Part shown: positions 16,282-24,533 of the stretch, piece by piece
Position numbering within the stretch: position 1 is the first letter of the stretch
How the letters are laid out: each line of letters opens with the position of its first letter
DNA from: Candidatus Eisenbergiella pullistercoris
Lineage (GTDB): Bacteria > Bacillota > Clostridia > Lachnospirales > Lachnospiraceae
Assembly: GCA_019115665.1 (NCBI GenBank)
Contig: DXDD01000048.1
Coordinates: 1 to 50,179 of the forward strand
Direction: 5' to 3'
Length of the DNA stretch: 50,179 bases
Notes under the pieces: generated by a model
Seen by the model: only the letters and a program-made list of their open reading frames with translations
Told to the model about the DNA's origin: nothing
Database searches by the model: none
Made by a program: the position numbers and the translations under genes

Positions 16282-17343
16282 CTATTTCCGCATATATTCC
16301 ATAAAATATCCCCAGTCCTGCCTGCTCAGATAATGCGTTCCGGCTCTCAGATGATACCCGATCGAGCCCTGCGCGAAGCAGTCGCCGGGAACCGGGTCTC
16401 TGTCCGGATGGAGAAAGCCCGGCTGTCCTGCCGCCCGGTGGTATCCGTCCGCGGCGATGCAGGACAGATACTCGCTCTGGGGATCCGCCCAGATATCCTC
16501 CGAAGCGCCCGCCGCATACACCCGGCGCGGCGCGATGGCCGCCAGCAGGAAATGCTGGTCAAAGGGCATGGCCTCCTCCTTTTCCGCCCAGGCTCCATAG
16601 TTTTCGCAAAACCAAAAAGGGAATTTTCCATAGATCTCCCCCACCGTCTCGCCCTTCGTCCCTCTGGCCAGCGCTGCGCCGCTGCAGCCGGAATCGTTGG
16701 CGAAGGTACAGAAAATCCGCTCATCCAGCGCTCCCGCAAGAAGCGCCGTCTTCCCCAGCCGGGAATGTCCCACTATGCCAACGCGCTCATGGTCAATCTG
16801 CGGAACCGTCACAGCATAATCCATCACCCGGCTGGCCGCCCAGGCCCACAGGCCGATTTTTCCGCACTGCGTTTTCTCTCTGTTTCCATCGGGATAGATC
16901 ACGCCCGCCAGTCCGTTGGCAAAATCCCCGTCGTCGGAGGCCACGTCCTGATAGCAGAAATGAAGGACCGCAAAGCCGTTGTCCAGGATCTCCTCCGCCG
17001 GGAACGACAGATCCGGGATCCGGTCGGTAAAACTGATGTAGATAAAGCACGGAACCGGCTTCCCTTCTTTCTCTTCCGCTTTTCCCGGCTGCCCTGCATG
17101 AACCGGATACATCAAAGTCACCGGAAACGAAAAGGTCCCGTTTCCGGTATCGCAGTTCAGCCTCAGCTTTTTCAGAACCGATTTCCCCGCGCAGAAGGCC
17201 CGGTCCTCCTCTTCCTCCCCGGCGGTCACGGAAACCGGCGCGGGAGGCAGGAAGCCGTATTCCTCTGACAGAAGAAGGTTCAGAAGCTGCGTCCGGTCAA
17301 GGCCGTCCGGTTTGGGAAGCTTTTGCAATAATTCAGTATTCAT
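16282..17343 (-). CDS. CE15-like (glucuronoyl/acetyl) esterase
   Basis: A 353-residue alpha/beta hydrolase. The nucleophile elbow IVGHSRLGKTALLAG resembles the G-x-S-R-x-G-K elbow of CE15 glucuronoyl esterases and their relatives. NDSGCSGAALARG and the late HLRAGTHYLSRQDW, with the probable catalytic His, also fit. It lacks a signal peptide. The ATG at 17343 follows CTGGAGGGGATT; the longer frame to 17436 has no start signal and crosses a promoter. Expected role: cutting ester links on xylan-type or acidic oligosaccharides inside the cell. It could instead be annotated as an acetylxylan esterase-like hydrolase. A dedicated promoter and palindrome precede it. Confidence 0.75.
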   Translation of the reverse strand: MNTELLQKLPKPDGLDRTQLLNLLLSEEYGFLPPAPVSVTAGEEEEDRAFCAGKSVLKKLRLNCDTGNGTFSFPVTLMYPVHAGQPGKAEEKEGKPVPCFIYISFTDRIPDLSFPAEEILDNGFAVLHFCYQDVASDDGDFANGLAGVIYPDGNREKTQCGKIGLWAWAASRVMDYAVTVPQIDHERVGIVGHSRLGKTALLAGALDERIFCTFANDSGCSGAALARGTKGETVGEIYGKFPFWFCENYGAWAEKEEAMPFDQHFLLAAIAPRRVYAAGASEDIWADPQSEYLSCIAADGYHRAAGQPGFLHPDRDPVPGDCFAQGSIGYHLRAGTHYLSRQDWGYFMEYMRK

Positions 17344-17367
17344 AATCCCCTCCAGAATAGATAAACC

Positions 17368-17382
17368 GACATTGTTTATGTC
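17368..17382. promoter_or_regulatory. Palindromic operator candidate at the esterase transcription start
   Basis: GACAT-TGTTT-ATGTC, a 5+5 bp inverted repeat centred on the predicted transcription start. This position suits a repressor; no gene for it was identified. Confidence 0.4.
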
Positions 17383-17383
17383 C

Positions 17384-17412
17384 AGTATACTGCCGGGGAC
17401 TGTTTTTTTCAA
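17384..17412 (-). promoter_or_regulatory. Promoter of the CE15-like esterase gene
   Basis: On the minus strand TTGAAA (17407-17412), 17 nt, TATACT (17384-17389). The predicted start is near 17377, about 35 nt before the esterase ATG. Confidence 0.65.
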
Positions 17413-17416
17413 TCCT

Positions 17417-18205
17417 TCATCCTCCGCCTCCCGCATACCTCCGGATTCCCGCCTCCACCGACCGCTTCGCTCCGTACAGAAACAGCGCGCAGACAGCCAT
17501 CTGCAACAGCACGCCCCCTGGGCCTGTCCGGCCCAGCATCACACGGACCGGAATATTCGCGATGGGAATCGCCGGAATGGCGAACAGAAAGCATCCCAGG
17601 AACAGCCGCCGGGAAAACAGCTCCTGCGGTTTCTCTGAAATGTTCATCAGGATATAATAGATATTGTTCAGGCCGCTCACCCGGACAAAGCGAAAAGCCA
17701 GAGAATACAGGCACACCATGAAAGCTGAAAGAATGGCAAGCCCCATAAGGCAGAGAAGCAGATACAGAAGGAAGCGCCATAAGGAGACGGACCTGCCCAG
17801 CCGTTCCAGATTTACCGCCAGGATCACGGCAGGACAAACCGCGCTCAGAAGGCTGGAAAAATCCACCTTCCCCGTATTGATCTGATACAGAAGCCCAACA
17901 GGCCGCAGAAGCATGTGGTCAAAGCTTCCATTTGCAATTCCTTCCACAAACCGCAGCTGATTCCCGTTGACAAACGCCCGGAACAGCTGGTTTACGACCA
18001 TGGAGGTGCCAATCAGCACCAGCATCTCCTCCTGGCTCCATCCGCCTATTTCTTCCACGCTCCCGTAAATAAAATTCATACACGCGACATGCAGCAGCGT
18101 GTTAATGATGCTCTGAATCAGCATCAGGATAAAATTGGCCCGAAAAATCGATGCCGCCATCAGCGACAGCTTCGCCTGCATGAAAAAAATCCGGATTTCC
18201 CTCAT
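17417..18205 (-). CDS. ABC-2 type exporter permease (second subunit)
   Basis: A 262-residue integral membrane protein with about six hydrophobic segments. It has the appearance of the uncharacterised ABC-2 permease family that forms a set with the two genes upstream (COG4586/COG4587/COG3694-type three-gene transporters). The start at 18205 has AGAGGAG 11 nt upstream; an ATG at 18238 is an alternative with a poorer site, and there is a short direct repeat (AAGCTTAC) around it. The gene follows the partner permease by about 110 nt. Confidence 0.82.
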   Translation of the reverse strand: MREIRIFFMQAKLSLMAASIFRANFILMLIQSIINTLLHVACMNFIYGSVEEIGGWSQEEMLVLIGTSMVVNQLFRAFVNGNQLRFVEGIANGSFDHMLLRPVGLLYQINTGKVDFSSLLSAVCPAVILAVNLERLGRSVSLWRFLLYLLLCLMGLAILSAFMVCLYSLAFRFVRVSGLNNIYYILMNISEKPQELFSRRLFLGCFLFAIPAIPIANIPVRVMLGRTGPGGVLLQMAVCALFLYGAKRSVEAGIRRYAGGGG

Positions 18206-18316
18206 ATCTGCGTTTTCTCCTCTCCCTGTAAGCTTCATTTATCGCCGTAAGCTTCCTTCCTATGGCCCTCCTGCAGTGCAGCCTGATATGATTCACGCCC
18301 ATCAGACGGATTCCCG

Positions 18317-19117
18317 TCAGGCCCCCACGGAAGAATACCGCTTCAGTCCCGCTCTCCACACCGCTTCCTTCAGGATTCCCAGAATCACGCACCAGACCGC
18401 ATGGATCAGAAGGAGGTTCCACTGTGCAGAAGCAGAGTACTGCCCCAGAAGAATTTTGGTCGGAAGATATCCCCAGGAGGCCGTGGGCAGAATTTCCAGC
18501 GCAGAAAGCCAGCCCTCCGGGAAAAAATCCAGGGGAAGAAACATTCCGGAAAGGAAGTTAAAGATCACCATGAAAGACCATATCACCGCGCTTCCTTCTT
18601 CCGTCCAGAAGGAAAGGAAGCCGAGAAGCGACCACACCAGATGACTGCTTACGCTGGAAAGAAGCAGCATCGCGATAACACCGGGGATCCGTTCCAGCCC
18701 GAAATTCCAGGATGCCTGCATGGAAAATATCGTTCCTGCCGCCAGAATAAACAGCGCGGCCGGCAGCATTCCCGTCACCGCCAGCGCCAGATTTCTCACA
18801 TAGATCATTCCGCCGATCCGGCAGGGCTTCAACAGCTTCGCGGCCAGCGTTCCGTTTTTGATGGAGGACACATATTCCCAGCTGCTTCCCGTGAGATTAA
18901 ACTGCCGCAGTACGCTGTTTGCCAGATAATAGATCACCATATCCGCAGCAGTGTAGGTCTGCAGTCTGTCCGTTCCGGCGCTTTTATAGATCAGCATCCA
19001 GAACAGCACCGTGATCAGCAGATCCGCATTGGAAAACAAAAGCTCCACAACCGTATTAAACCGATAATGAAACGACATTTTCAGAAGAAGGATGAGCTGA
19101 TAAAAATATTTTTTCAT
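18317..19117 (-). CDS. ABC-2 type exporter permease (first subunit)
   Basis: A 266-residue membrane protein with six predicted hydrophobic spans (for example ADLLITVLFWMLIY and IPGVIAMLLLSSVSSHLVWS). It matches the first permease of the three-gene ABC-2 exporter family. Its ATG overlaps the stop of the ATPase gene as ATGA, so subunits are translationally coupled. The substrate is unknown; the neighbouring phosphotransferase-fused regulator hints at a drug or small toxic compound. Confidence 0.87.
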   Translation of the reverse strand: MKKYFYQLILLLKMSFHYRFNTVVELLFSNADLLITVLFWMLIYKSAGTDRLQTYTAADMVIYYLANSVLRQFNLTGSSWEYVSSIKNGTLAAKLLKPCRIGGMIYVRNLALAVTGMLPAALFILAAGTIFSMQASWNFGLERIPGVIAMLLLSSVSSHLVWSLLGFLSFWTEEGSAVIWSFMVIFNFLSGMFLPLDFFPEGWLSALEILPTASWGYLPTKILLGQYSASAQWNLLLIHAVWCVILGILKEAVWRAGLKRYSSVGA

Positions 19118-19911
19118 TGGCCTTCTCCCTCCAGCAGTCCTTTCATGGTTTCCCGGAAGGAACCGCTCTTTTTCTTCAGTTCCTCCACATCCAGTTCATA
19201 AGCCAGCCTCCCCTTTTTCAGGATCAGAACCCGATCACAGGTATTCTCTATATCGGCCATATCGTGACTGGTCAGCAGAATGGAGGCTCCATTTTCCCTC
19301 CGGTACTCCCGAATGAAATCCCGAATCGCGTCCTGACTTCCGATGTCCAGTCCGATCGTCGGTTCATCCAGAAAGATGAGCCGTGGGCTGTATAGAAAAC
19401 TGTTCACCAGCTCCACCTTCATCCGTTCCCCAAGAGAAAGTCTCCGTACCTGCGTATTCAGAAGGGAAGCATCCAGCCTCAGCATCTTTGTCAGCCGTTT
19501 CAGGTTTTCCCTGTACTCCCGCTCCGGAATGCCGTATAACAGCTTCTGGTAAGCGAAGGTATCCGCCGCCGGCAGATCCCAGTTCATGTCGCTTTTGTTT
19601 CCCATCACAAACGCGATTTTTTTCAGAAACTCCTTCTTCCGTTTCCATGGTTCCTCTCCCATCACAGACAGGCTTCCGCCGGATGGATACAGAATACCGC
19701 TCAGCATTTTCAGCGTGGTGGTCTTGCCCGCTCCATTCTCTCCCAGCAGGCCGACCGCTTCCCCTTCTCCCATGGAAAAGCTGAGACCGGATACCGCTTC
19801 TTTCTCTGCATACTTTCTGTGAAAAAAATCTGCAATGCTGTTTCTGAAGCCCTCCGGCTTTTCATGCGTCCGATAAATTTTCGACAGGTTTACCGCCTGA
19901 ACCACTTCCAT
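19114..19911 (-). CDS. ABC transporter ATP-binding protein (ABC-2 exporter)
   Basis: A 265-residue ATPase: Walker A GENGAGKTT, Q-loop region VMGNKSDMNWDLPA, signature LSLGERMKVEL, Walker B LIFLDEP, H-loop SHDM. The N-terminal extension with NSIADFFHRKYAEKEAV is typical of the COG4586 subfamily. The ATG at 19911 is preferred because GAGG lies upstream; an ATG at 19926 overlaps the upstream gene. It follows the AraC-kinase fusion by 4 nt. Confidence 0.93.
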   Translation of the reverse strand: MEVVQAVNLSKIYRTHEKPEGFRNSIADFFHRKYAEKEAVSGLSFSMGEGEAVGLLGENGAGKTTTLKMLSGILYPSGGSLSVMGEEPWKRKKEFLKKIAFVMGNKSDMNWDLPAADTFAYQKLLYGIPEREYRENLKRLTKMLRLDASLLNTQVRRLSLGERMKVELVNSFLYSPRLIFLDEPTIGLDIGSQDAIRDFIREYRRENGASILLTSHDMADIENTCDRVLILKKGRLAYELDVEELKKKSGSFRETMKGLLEGEGQ

Positions 19912-19915
19912 CCTA

Positions 19916-21316
19916 TCAATCCTCATTCCCGTTTTTTTCAGTCAGTATCAGCTGCTCCCTCCTGTGGACCAGCTCCCGCAGAACAGTTGCGTTGATCTTC
20001 GCAAGGCGCGCATATTTTTCCTTCTCCGAAAAATATGCCGTACAGATCAGCTGAATGGAAAGAACCACCCAGGGAGCCGCCTTCCTCTCCTCTGCGATCA
20101 GATGCGCTTCTCTGTCATATCCCCTTAAAATATCATGATACAGCGGGATCCATCCGGCTACCGTCAGTCCCTTTTCCAGATTTTCCGTCAGAATCCCTGT
20201 CGCCGCATAGCAGGGGTCAAAAAGGCGGAGATTGATCTGGGACAGTTCAAAATCCGTAAATCCTGCCATTTCCCCTCCCCGGCAGATCACATGACAGGGA
20301 TTCATATCCCGGTGAATGAGCTGCCTGGGAAGCTTCCGATACAGGCTGCCAAAGCCCCCGATATACTCGGCCGCAAAGTTCTCCGGCAAAGATATCTCTT
20401 TTTTCTCTTGAACAGCCGGGAGCGCCCAGGACAAGACTTCGTCATACAGATTACTTTCCTCACAAAAGGAGCAGTCCAGCCGCGCCAGAATCTCGTGCAG
20501 CCGCCCGATCAATCCTCCAAAAGCGCAGGCTCCGTGATTCTCCGTCTCTTTTCCCGACTGCTCCAGGAGCATCTTTCCGTCCATCCGTTCTCCCTGAATC
20601 CGTTTGCACAGAATCCCAAACAGCGCCCCTTCCTGTGCCAGATATTCCTGCTCATCCCCTGTTACAGGCATCGGTACGGCGGCCGCCATTCCTTCCCCAT
20701 CCAGCGCCATGGACAGCTCCGCGTGCCGGCTCAGCCGCCCGGGAGAAGGGGACAGTTTCAATACCCATTCTTCCCCCACCTGAAAATCATGCTCGCTGAC
20801 CTGTCCGCTTCCTTCATAATAAATATCCCGAATCTCACATTTGTCCATTCCCCAGGCAGCCAGCATTTTCCGCGCGTTCCTAATGGAAAACAGAAGCTTT
20901 CCTTCCTGATCCAGCCTGATACGATACGGCTCTGCCGGACGATGCCTTTTCAGATATGCCGTAGGAGAACAGCCGTACTCCCGGTAAAAGGCCCGGTAGA
21001 AACCGGCATGTGTCTCGTAGCCGTATTCCAAAGCAGCGTCCAGAACGCTCTTTCCCTTTCCGATTTCATAGATGGCCCGGCAAAGTCTGCGGCTGTTCAC
21101 GTACTGCCCCGGCGCCATCCCCACCGTTTTGGTAAACAGATGGGAGTAATGGCAGGGAGAAAATCCCGCAAGAGCGCTCAGCTCCTGCGGACTGATCTCT
21201 GTTTTCAGATTATCCTCGATATAATCCAGCGTCTGCTGTATGCGGGCAAGCGTTTCTTTCATCGCGGGAATCCCTTCTTTTCGTATGAGGTTCTGCAGCT
21301 TTTTATAATATATCAT
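19916..21316 (-). CDS. AraC-type HTH fused to an aminoglycoside-phosphotransferase-like domain
   Basis: A 466-residue two-domain protein. Residues about 20-126 are an AraC DNA-binding domain with both helix-turn-helix units (SPQELSALAGFSPCHYSHLF and ALEYGYETHAGFYRAFYREYG). Residues about 170-430 look like an APH/choline-kinase fold: VLKL (Lys187), the catalytic loop LIHRDMNPCHVI (His335, Asp337, Asn339) and FTDFE (Asp355). The catalytic residues are intact, so the domain may phosphorylate or bind a small hydroxylated compound. It is the first gene before a three-gene ABC-2 exporter, only 4 nt from the ATPase start. A start at 21259 (after AAGGG) would also keep both domains. The role as sensor of the exported compound is inference. 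Confidence 0.85.
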   Translation of the reverse strand: MIYYKKLQNLIRKEGIPAMKETLARIQQTLDYIEDNLKTEISPQELSALAGFSPCHYSHLFTKTVGMAPGQYVNSRRLCRAIYEIGKGKSVLDAALEYGYETHAGFYRAFYREYGCSPTAYLKRHRPAEPYRIRLDQEGKLLFSIRNARKMLAAWGMDKCEIRDIYYEGSGQVSEHDFQVGEEWVLKLSPSPGRLSRHAELSMALDGEGMAAAVPMPVTGDEQEYLAQEGALFGILCKRIQGERMDGKMLLEQSGKETENHGACAFGGLIGRLHEILARLDCSFCEESNLYDEVLSWALPAVQEKKEISLPENFAAEYIGGFGSLYRKLPRQLIHRDMNPCHVICRGGEMAGFTDFELSQINLRLFDPCYAATGILTENLEKGLTVAGWIPLYHDILRGYDREAHLIAEERKAAPWVVLSIQLICTAYFSEKEKYARLAKINATVLRELVHRREQLILTEKNGNED

Positions 21317-21434
21317 ATCGCAGTCCTCAAAACCTTTCCGGAATTGCGCTTTTCGTAATCTTTTCTTATATCATTTAAAATACGGTTGATTCATTTTTGA
21401 TAATATGGCCGAACAAAAGGCAAAAATGTATGTG

Positions 21435-21526
21435 ATTGAAAATATAAAATTTATATGGTTTAAAATATAAAATTTGTATGGTTGAAAATGTGAAATTTGA
21501 TGGATTTGAATTGTAAAATCCATCTG
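21435..21526 (+). promoter_or_regulatory. Four 22-23 bp AT-rich iterons upstream of the DUF4143 ATPase
   Basis: Direct repeats at 21436-21458, 21459-21481, 21482-21503 and 21504-21526, of the form TTGAAAATATAAAATTT plus TATGG, decaying in the last copy. The last copy contains the -35 box of the promoter. Spacing of about two helical turns suggests a multi-site operator. The surrounding 250 nt is markedly AT-rich compared with the rest of the window. Confidence 0.75.
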
Positions 21527-21539
21527 ATCAGTATATAAT
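21511..21539 (+). promoter_or_regulatory. Promoter of the DUF4143 ATPase gene
   Basis: TTGTAA (21511-21516), 17 nt, perfect TATAAT (21534-21539). The -35 box lies in the fourth iteron. Confidence 0.7.
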
Positions 21540-21572
21540 GTTATCAAAAGAAAGGCTGAGGTGATGCAGTTT

Positions 21573-22847
21573 ATGAAAAAAGAGCAGTATATTTCCCGTA
21601 TCATTGACCCCAGGATAGAAGAATATCTGAGCGCTTTCGGAGCTGTCTGCATCGAAGGCCCCAAATGGTGCGGTAAAACCTGGACTTCTTCTTATCACAG
21701 CAAAAGCGAGATTTATATTGGTGATCCGGCCGGTAATTTTCAGAACCGCCAGCTGGCAGAGCTGTCTCCTGCACTCGTTTTGGAAGGGGAATCTCCCCGC
21801 CTGATCGATGAGTGGCAGGAGGTCCCTTCCCTGTGGGATGCTGTCCGGTATCAGGTAGACCGGAATCCGCAAAAAGGGCTGTTCCTTCTCACCGGTTCCG
21901 CCACTCCCAATCATAAGGGAATCCTTCACAGCGGCGCCGGAAGAATCGCCCGGCTCCGTATGCGTCCCATGTCCCTTTATGAATCCGGAGTCTCAAGCGG
22001 CAGAATTTCTCTGCAAAAACTCTGTTTCGGCGAGCTGACACCCTGCATGACCGGAGAAATTGACCTGAAAAATCTGATCGAATGGATCATCCGCGGCGGA
22101 TGGCCGGGGAGTATGTCTCTTTCCTTTGAACAGGCATCTCTGCTGCCGGGCGAATACCTGAATGCCGTTATCGAGGATGACGTATATCGTATCGACGGGG
22201 TAAAACGGGATACCCAAAAAATGCGGCTGCTGCTTCGTTCTCTGGCACGCAACGAAAGCACCACTGCCTCAAATAAAACACTGATGAGGGATATCAGGGC
22301 TATGGACGAAGAGGAGCTTGATTCCGCCACTGTATCCTCTTATCTGGATATTTTTAAACGGCTGTTTCTCACGGACAATCAGCCTCCTTTTTCCACCGGG
22401 ATCCGATCCTCCGTGCGGATCAGGCAGGCTGAAAAGCGGCATTTTTCAGATCCTTCTCTGGCCTGTGCCCTGCTGAAAGCGACTCCAGCCGGACTTCTCG
22501 GGGATCTGGAAACGCTCGGTTTTCTCTTTGAGGCATTGTGCGAACGGGATCTGCGTATTTATGCCGAATCCTTTGGCGCCGGTCTGTATCATTACCAGGA
22601 CTATAAAAACCGTGAGATTGATGCCGTTATTGAACTTCCTGATGGGCAATGGTGCGCTTTTGAAATCAAGCTTGGCGCGAATCAGATCGATTCTGCCGCC
22701 GATAACCTGCTGAAAATCAAAAAGCAGATGGAAGCTGAGGAAGGAAATCCTCCCGCTGTGCTCTGCGTTCTCTGCGGGCTTTCCAATGCAGCATACCAGC
22801 GGGCCGATGGAGTTCTTGTTGTTCCGATCACAGCTCTTGGGCCGTAA
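21573..22847 (+). CDS. AAA-family ATPase with DUF4143 domain
   Basis: A 424-residue protein. The N-terminal AAA_14 domain has the Walker A variant GPKWCGKT (about residues 29-36), Walker B-like RLIDEWQEVP and sensor-like LLTGSATPN. The C-terminal DUF4143 domain ends in a PD-(D/E)XK-like motif: REIDAVIELPDGQWCAFEIKLG. This family is common in bacteria and archaea, its function is unknown, and it is often found in genomic islands. The ATG at 21573 is chosen because GAGGTGAT precedes it. Its own operator repeats and AT-rich flank suggest self-regulation and possible acquisition by transfer. It is convergent with galT. Confidence 0.9.
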   Translation: MKKEQYISRIIDPRIEEYLSAFGAVCIEGPKWCGKTWTSSYHSKSEIYIGDPAGNFQNRQLAELSPALVLEGESPRLIDEWQEVPSLWDAVRYQVDRNPQKGLFLLTGSATPNHKGILHSGAGRIARLRMRPMSLYESGVSSGRISLQKLCFGELTPCMTGEIDLKNLIEWIIRGGWPGSMSLSFEQASLLPGEYLNAVIEDDVYRIDGVKRDTQKMRLLLRSLARNESTTASNKTLMRDIRAMDEEELDSATVSSYLDIFKRLFLTDNQPPFSTGIRSSVRIRQAEKRHFSDPSLACALLKATPAGLLGDLETLGFLFEALCERDLRIYAESFGAGLYHYQDYKNREIDAVIELPDGQWCAFEIKLGANQIDSAADNLLKIKKQMEAEEGNPPAVLCVLCGLSNAAYQRADGVLVVPITALGP

Positions 22848-22911
22848 AGATCCTGGATCACCCGGGCTGGCCTGCATGCAGAATTTGTCCGGTACGAACC
22901 TCCTGAATACC

Positions 22912-22966
22912 AAAAAAGCGTGCCGCACAGGGAATGAAACCACCCCGCGTGCCGCACGCCTTTTTT
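22912..22966. terminator. Bidirectional terminator between DUF4143 gene and galT
   Basis: AAAAAAGCGTGC pairs with GCACGCCTTTTTT (one bulged C). The A-run and T-run flank both sides, so it can end transcription of both convergent genes. Confidence 0.75.
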
Positions 22967-22997
22967 GCTTTTCCAGCCTTATTTCGTCTTCTTAATT

Positions 22998-24521
22998 TTA
23001 TCCCAGCGCCGCAATAAACCGGTCAAACGCCGCCTGGCCTTCTTCGGTCCTCTTGTATACGCCCGCGTCCTCCAGAACCTCCATGAACACCTGGCCGATC
23101 TCCTTCTGGATGATCTCATGGATGTTGTCCGCGTTCACATTTTCATACTTGGGAAGGAACTCCTCCACCCAGTCCGCGTGCTTGGAAAGCACCTCGTCGC
23201 TGCGGATATCCGCACCGGAGAGGATGGCTTTTTCCAGAGCGGCCATCTCGCCGTCCAGACGGGAAGGAAGCACCGCAAGGCCCATCACCTCGATCAGGCC
23301 GATGTTCTCCTTCTTGATGTGGTGCAGCTTCGCATGGGGATGATATACGCCGAGCGGATGCTCCTCGGTGGTGATGTTGTTGCGAAGCACCAGATCCAGC
23401 TCGTAATTATCGCCGCGCTTTCTGGCGATGGGGGTGATGGTGTTGTGAGGCTCGCCGTCCGTCTCCGCATAGATGAAGGCCGCCTCATCCGTGTAGCCGC
23501 GCCATTTTTCCAGGATCACATCTGCCAGAGCGATGATCCGGTCGCTGTCAGGGCCGTTTAAGCGGATGACCGACATGGGCCAGTTCACCACGCCCGCCTT
23601 CACATCCTCAAAGCCCTTCACCGTAAATTCTCTGTCCACACCGGCTTTTGCCATGGGGAACTCATAATGTCCGCCCTGGAAATGGTCGTGGCTCAGGATA
23701 GAGCCGCCCACAATGGGAAGATCCGCGTTGGAGCCCAGCATGTAGTGCGGGAACAGCTTCACGAAATCGAACAGCTTCACAAAGGTGTCGTGCTCGATCT
23801 TCATGGGGATATGCTTCGAATTGAACACGATGCAGTGCTCATTGTAATACACATAAGGAGAATACTGGAAGCCCCACGCGCTGTTGTTGATGGTGATGGG
23901 AATGATGCGGTGGTTCTGTCTGGCGGGATGGTTTACCCGGCCCGCATAGCCCTCGTTCTCCATGCAGAGCTGACACTTGGGGTACGCGCTCTGCTTCGCG
24001 TTTCTGGCCGCCGCGATGGCCTTGGGATCCTTCTCCGGCTTGGACAGGTTGATGGTGATGTCCAGATCGCCGTATTTGGTATGCGCCACCCATTTCTGAT
24101 CGCGGCAGACGCGGTAACGGCGGATGTAGTCCGTGTCCTGGCTGAATTTATAAAAATATTCGGTCGCTTCCTGCGGAGAATTGGCATAATGCGCGCGGAA
24201 GGTACGGATGATCTCGCTGGGACGGGCAACCAGCGTGCTCATGATCTTCGTATCGAACAGATCCCGGTATACCACGCTGTTATTCTCCAGAAGCTCATTG
24301 TCCGCCGCATAATCCAGCATATCCTTCAGAATGCTCTCCAGCTTCGCGACCAGCTCCGGCTCCTCGCTTTTATCCGCCGTGATGGGCGTATCCGCGTCCT
24401 CCAGCTCGTCCAGGCCGAACAGCTCCAGCAGGCGATTCGTCGTGTAAATCGTATCCTCCGGCTCGATCAGGCCGGTGGCAAGTCCATATCTCACTAATTC
24501 TCTGATACTGCTCTGAATCAT
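22998..24521 (-). CDS. galT: UDP-glucose--hexose-1-phosphate uridylyltransferase (Firmicute type)
   Basis: A 507-residue class 2 GalT, which exchanges UMP between UDP-glucose and galactose-1-phosphate in the Leloir pathway. Motifs include MSTLVARPSEI, CQLCMENEGYAGR and the active-site region GGSILSHDHFQGG with its His-Asp-His. Length matches the Firmicute form (about 500 residues), which is longer than the enterobacterial form. It lies 12 nt downstream of galK in one operon. No galE or galactose transporter is in the window. Confidence 0.96.
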   Translation of the reverse strand: MIQSSIRELVRYGLATGLIEPEDTIYTTNRLLELFGLDELEDADTPITADKSEEPELVAKLESILKDMLDYAADNELLENNSVVYRDLFDTKIMSTLVARPSEIIRTFRAHYANSPQEATEYFYKFSQDTDYIRRYRVCRDQKWVAHTKYGDLDITINLSKPEKDPKAIAAARNAKQSAYPKCQLCMENEGYAGRVNHPARQNHRIIPITINNSAWGFQYSPYVYYNEHCIVFNSKHIPMKIEHDTFVKLFDFVKLFPHYMLGSNADLPIVGGSILSHDHFQGGHYEFPMAKAGVDREFTVKGFEDVKAGVVNWPMSVIRLNGPDSDRIIALADVILEKWRGYTDEAAFIYAETDGEPHNTITPIARKRGDNYELDLVLRNNITTEEHPLGVYHPHAKLHHIKKENIGLIEVMGLAVLPSRLDGEMAALEKAILSGADIRSDEVLSKHADWVEEFLPKYENVNADNIHEIIQKEIGQVFMEVLEDAGVYKRTEEGQAAFDRFIAALG

Positions 24522-24533
24522 CTTTTTCCTCCA

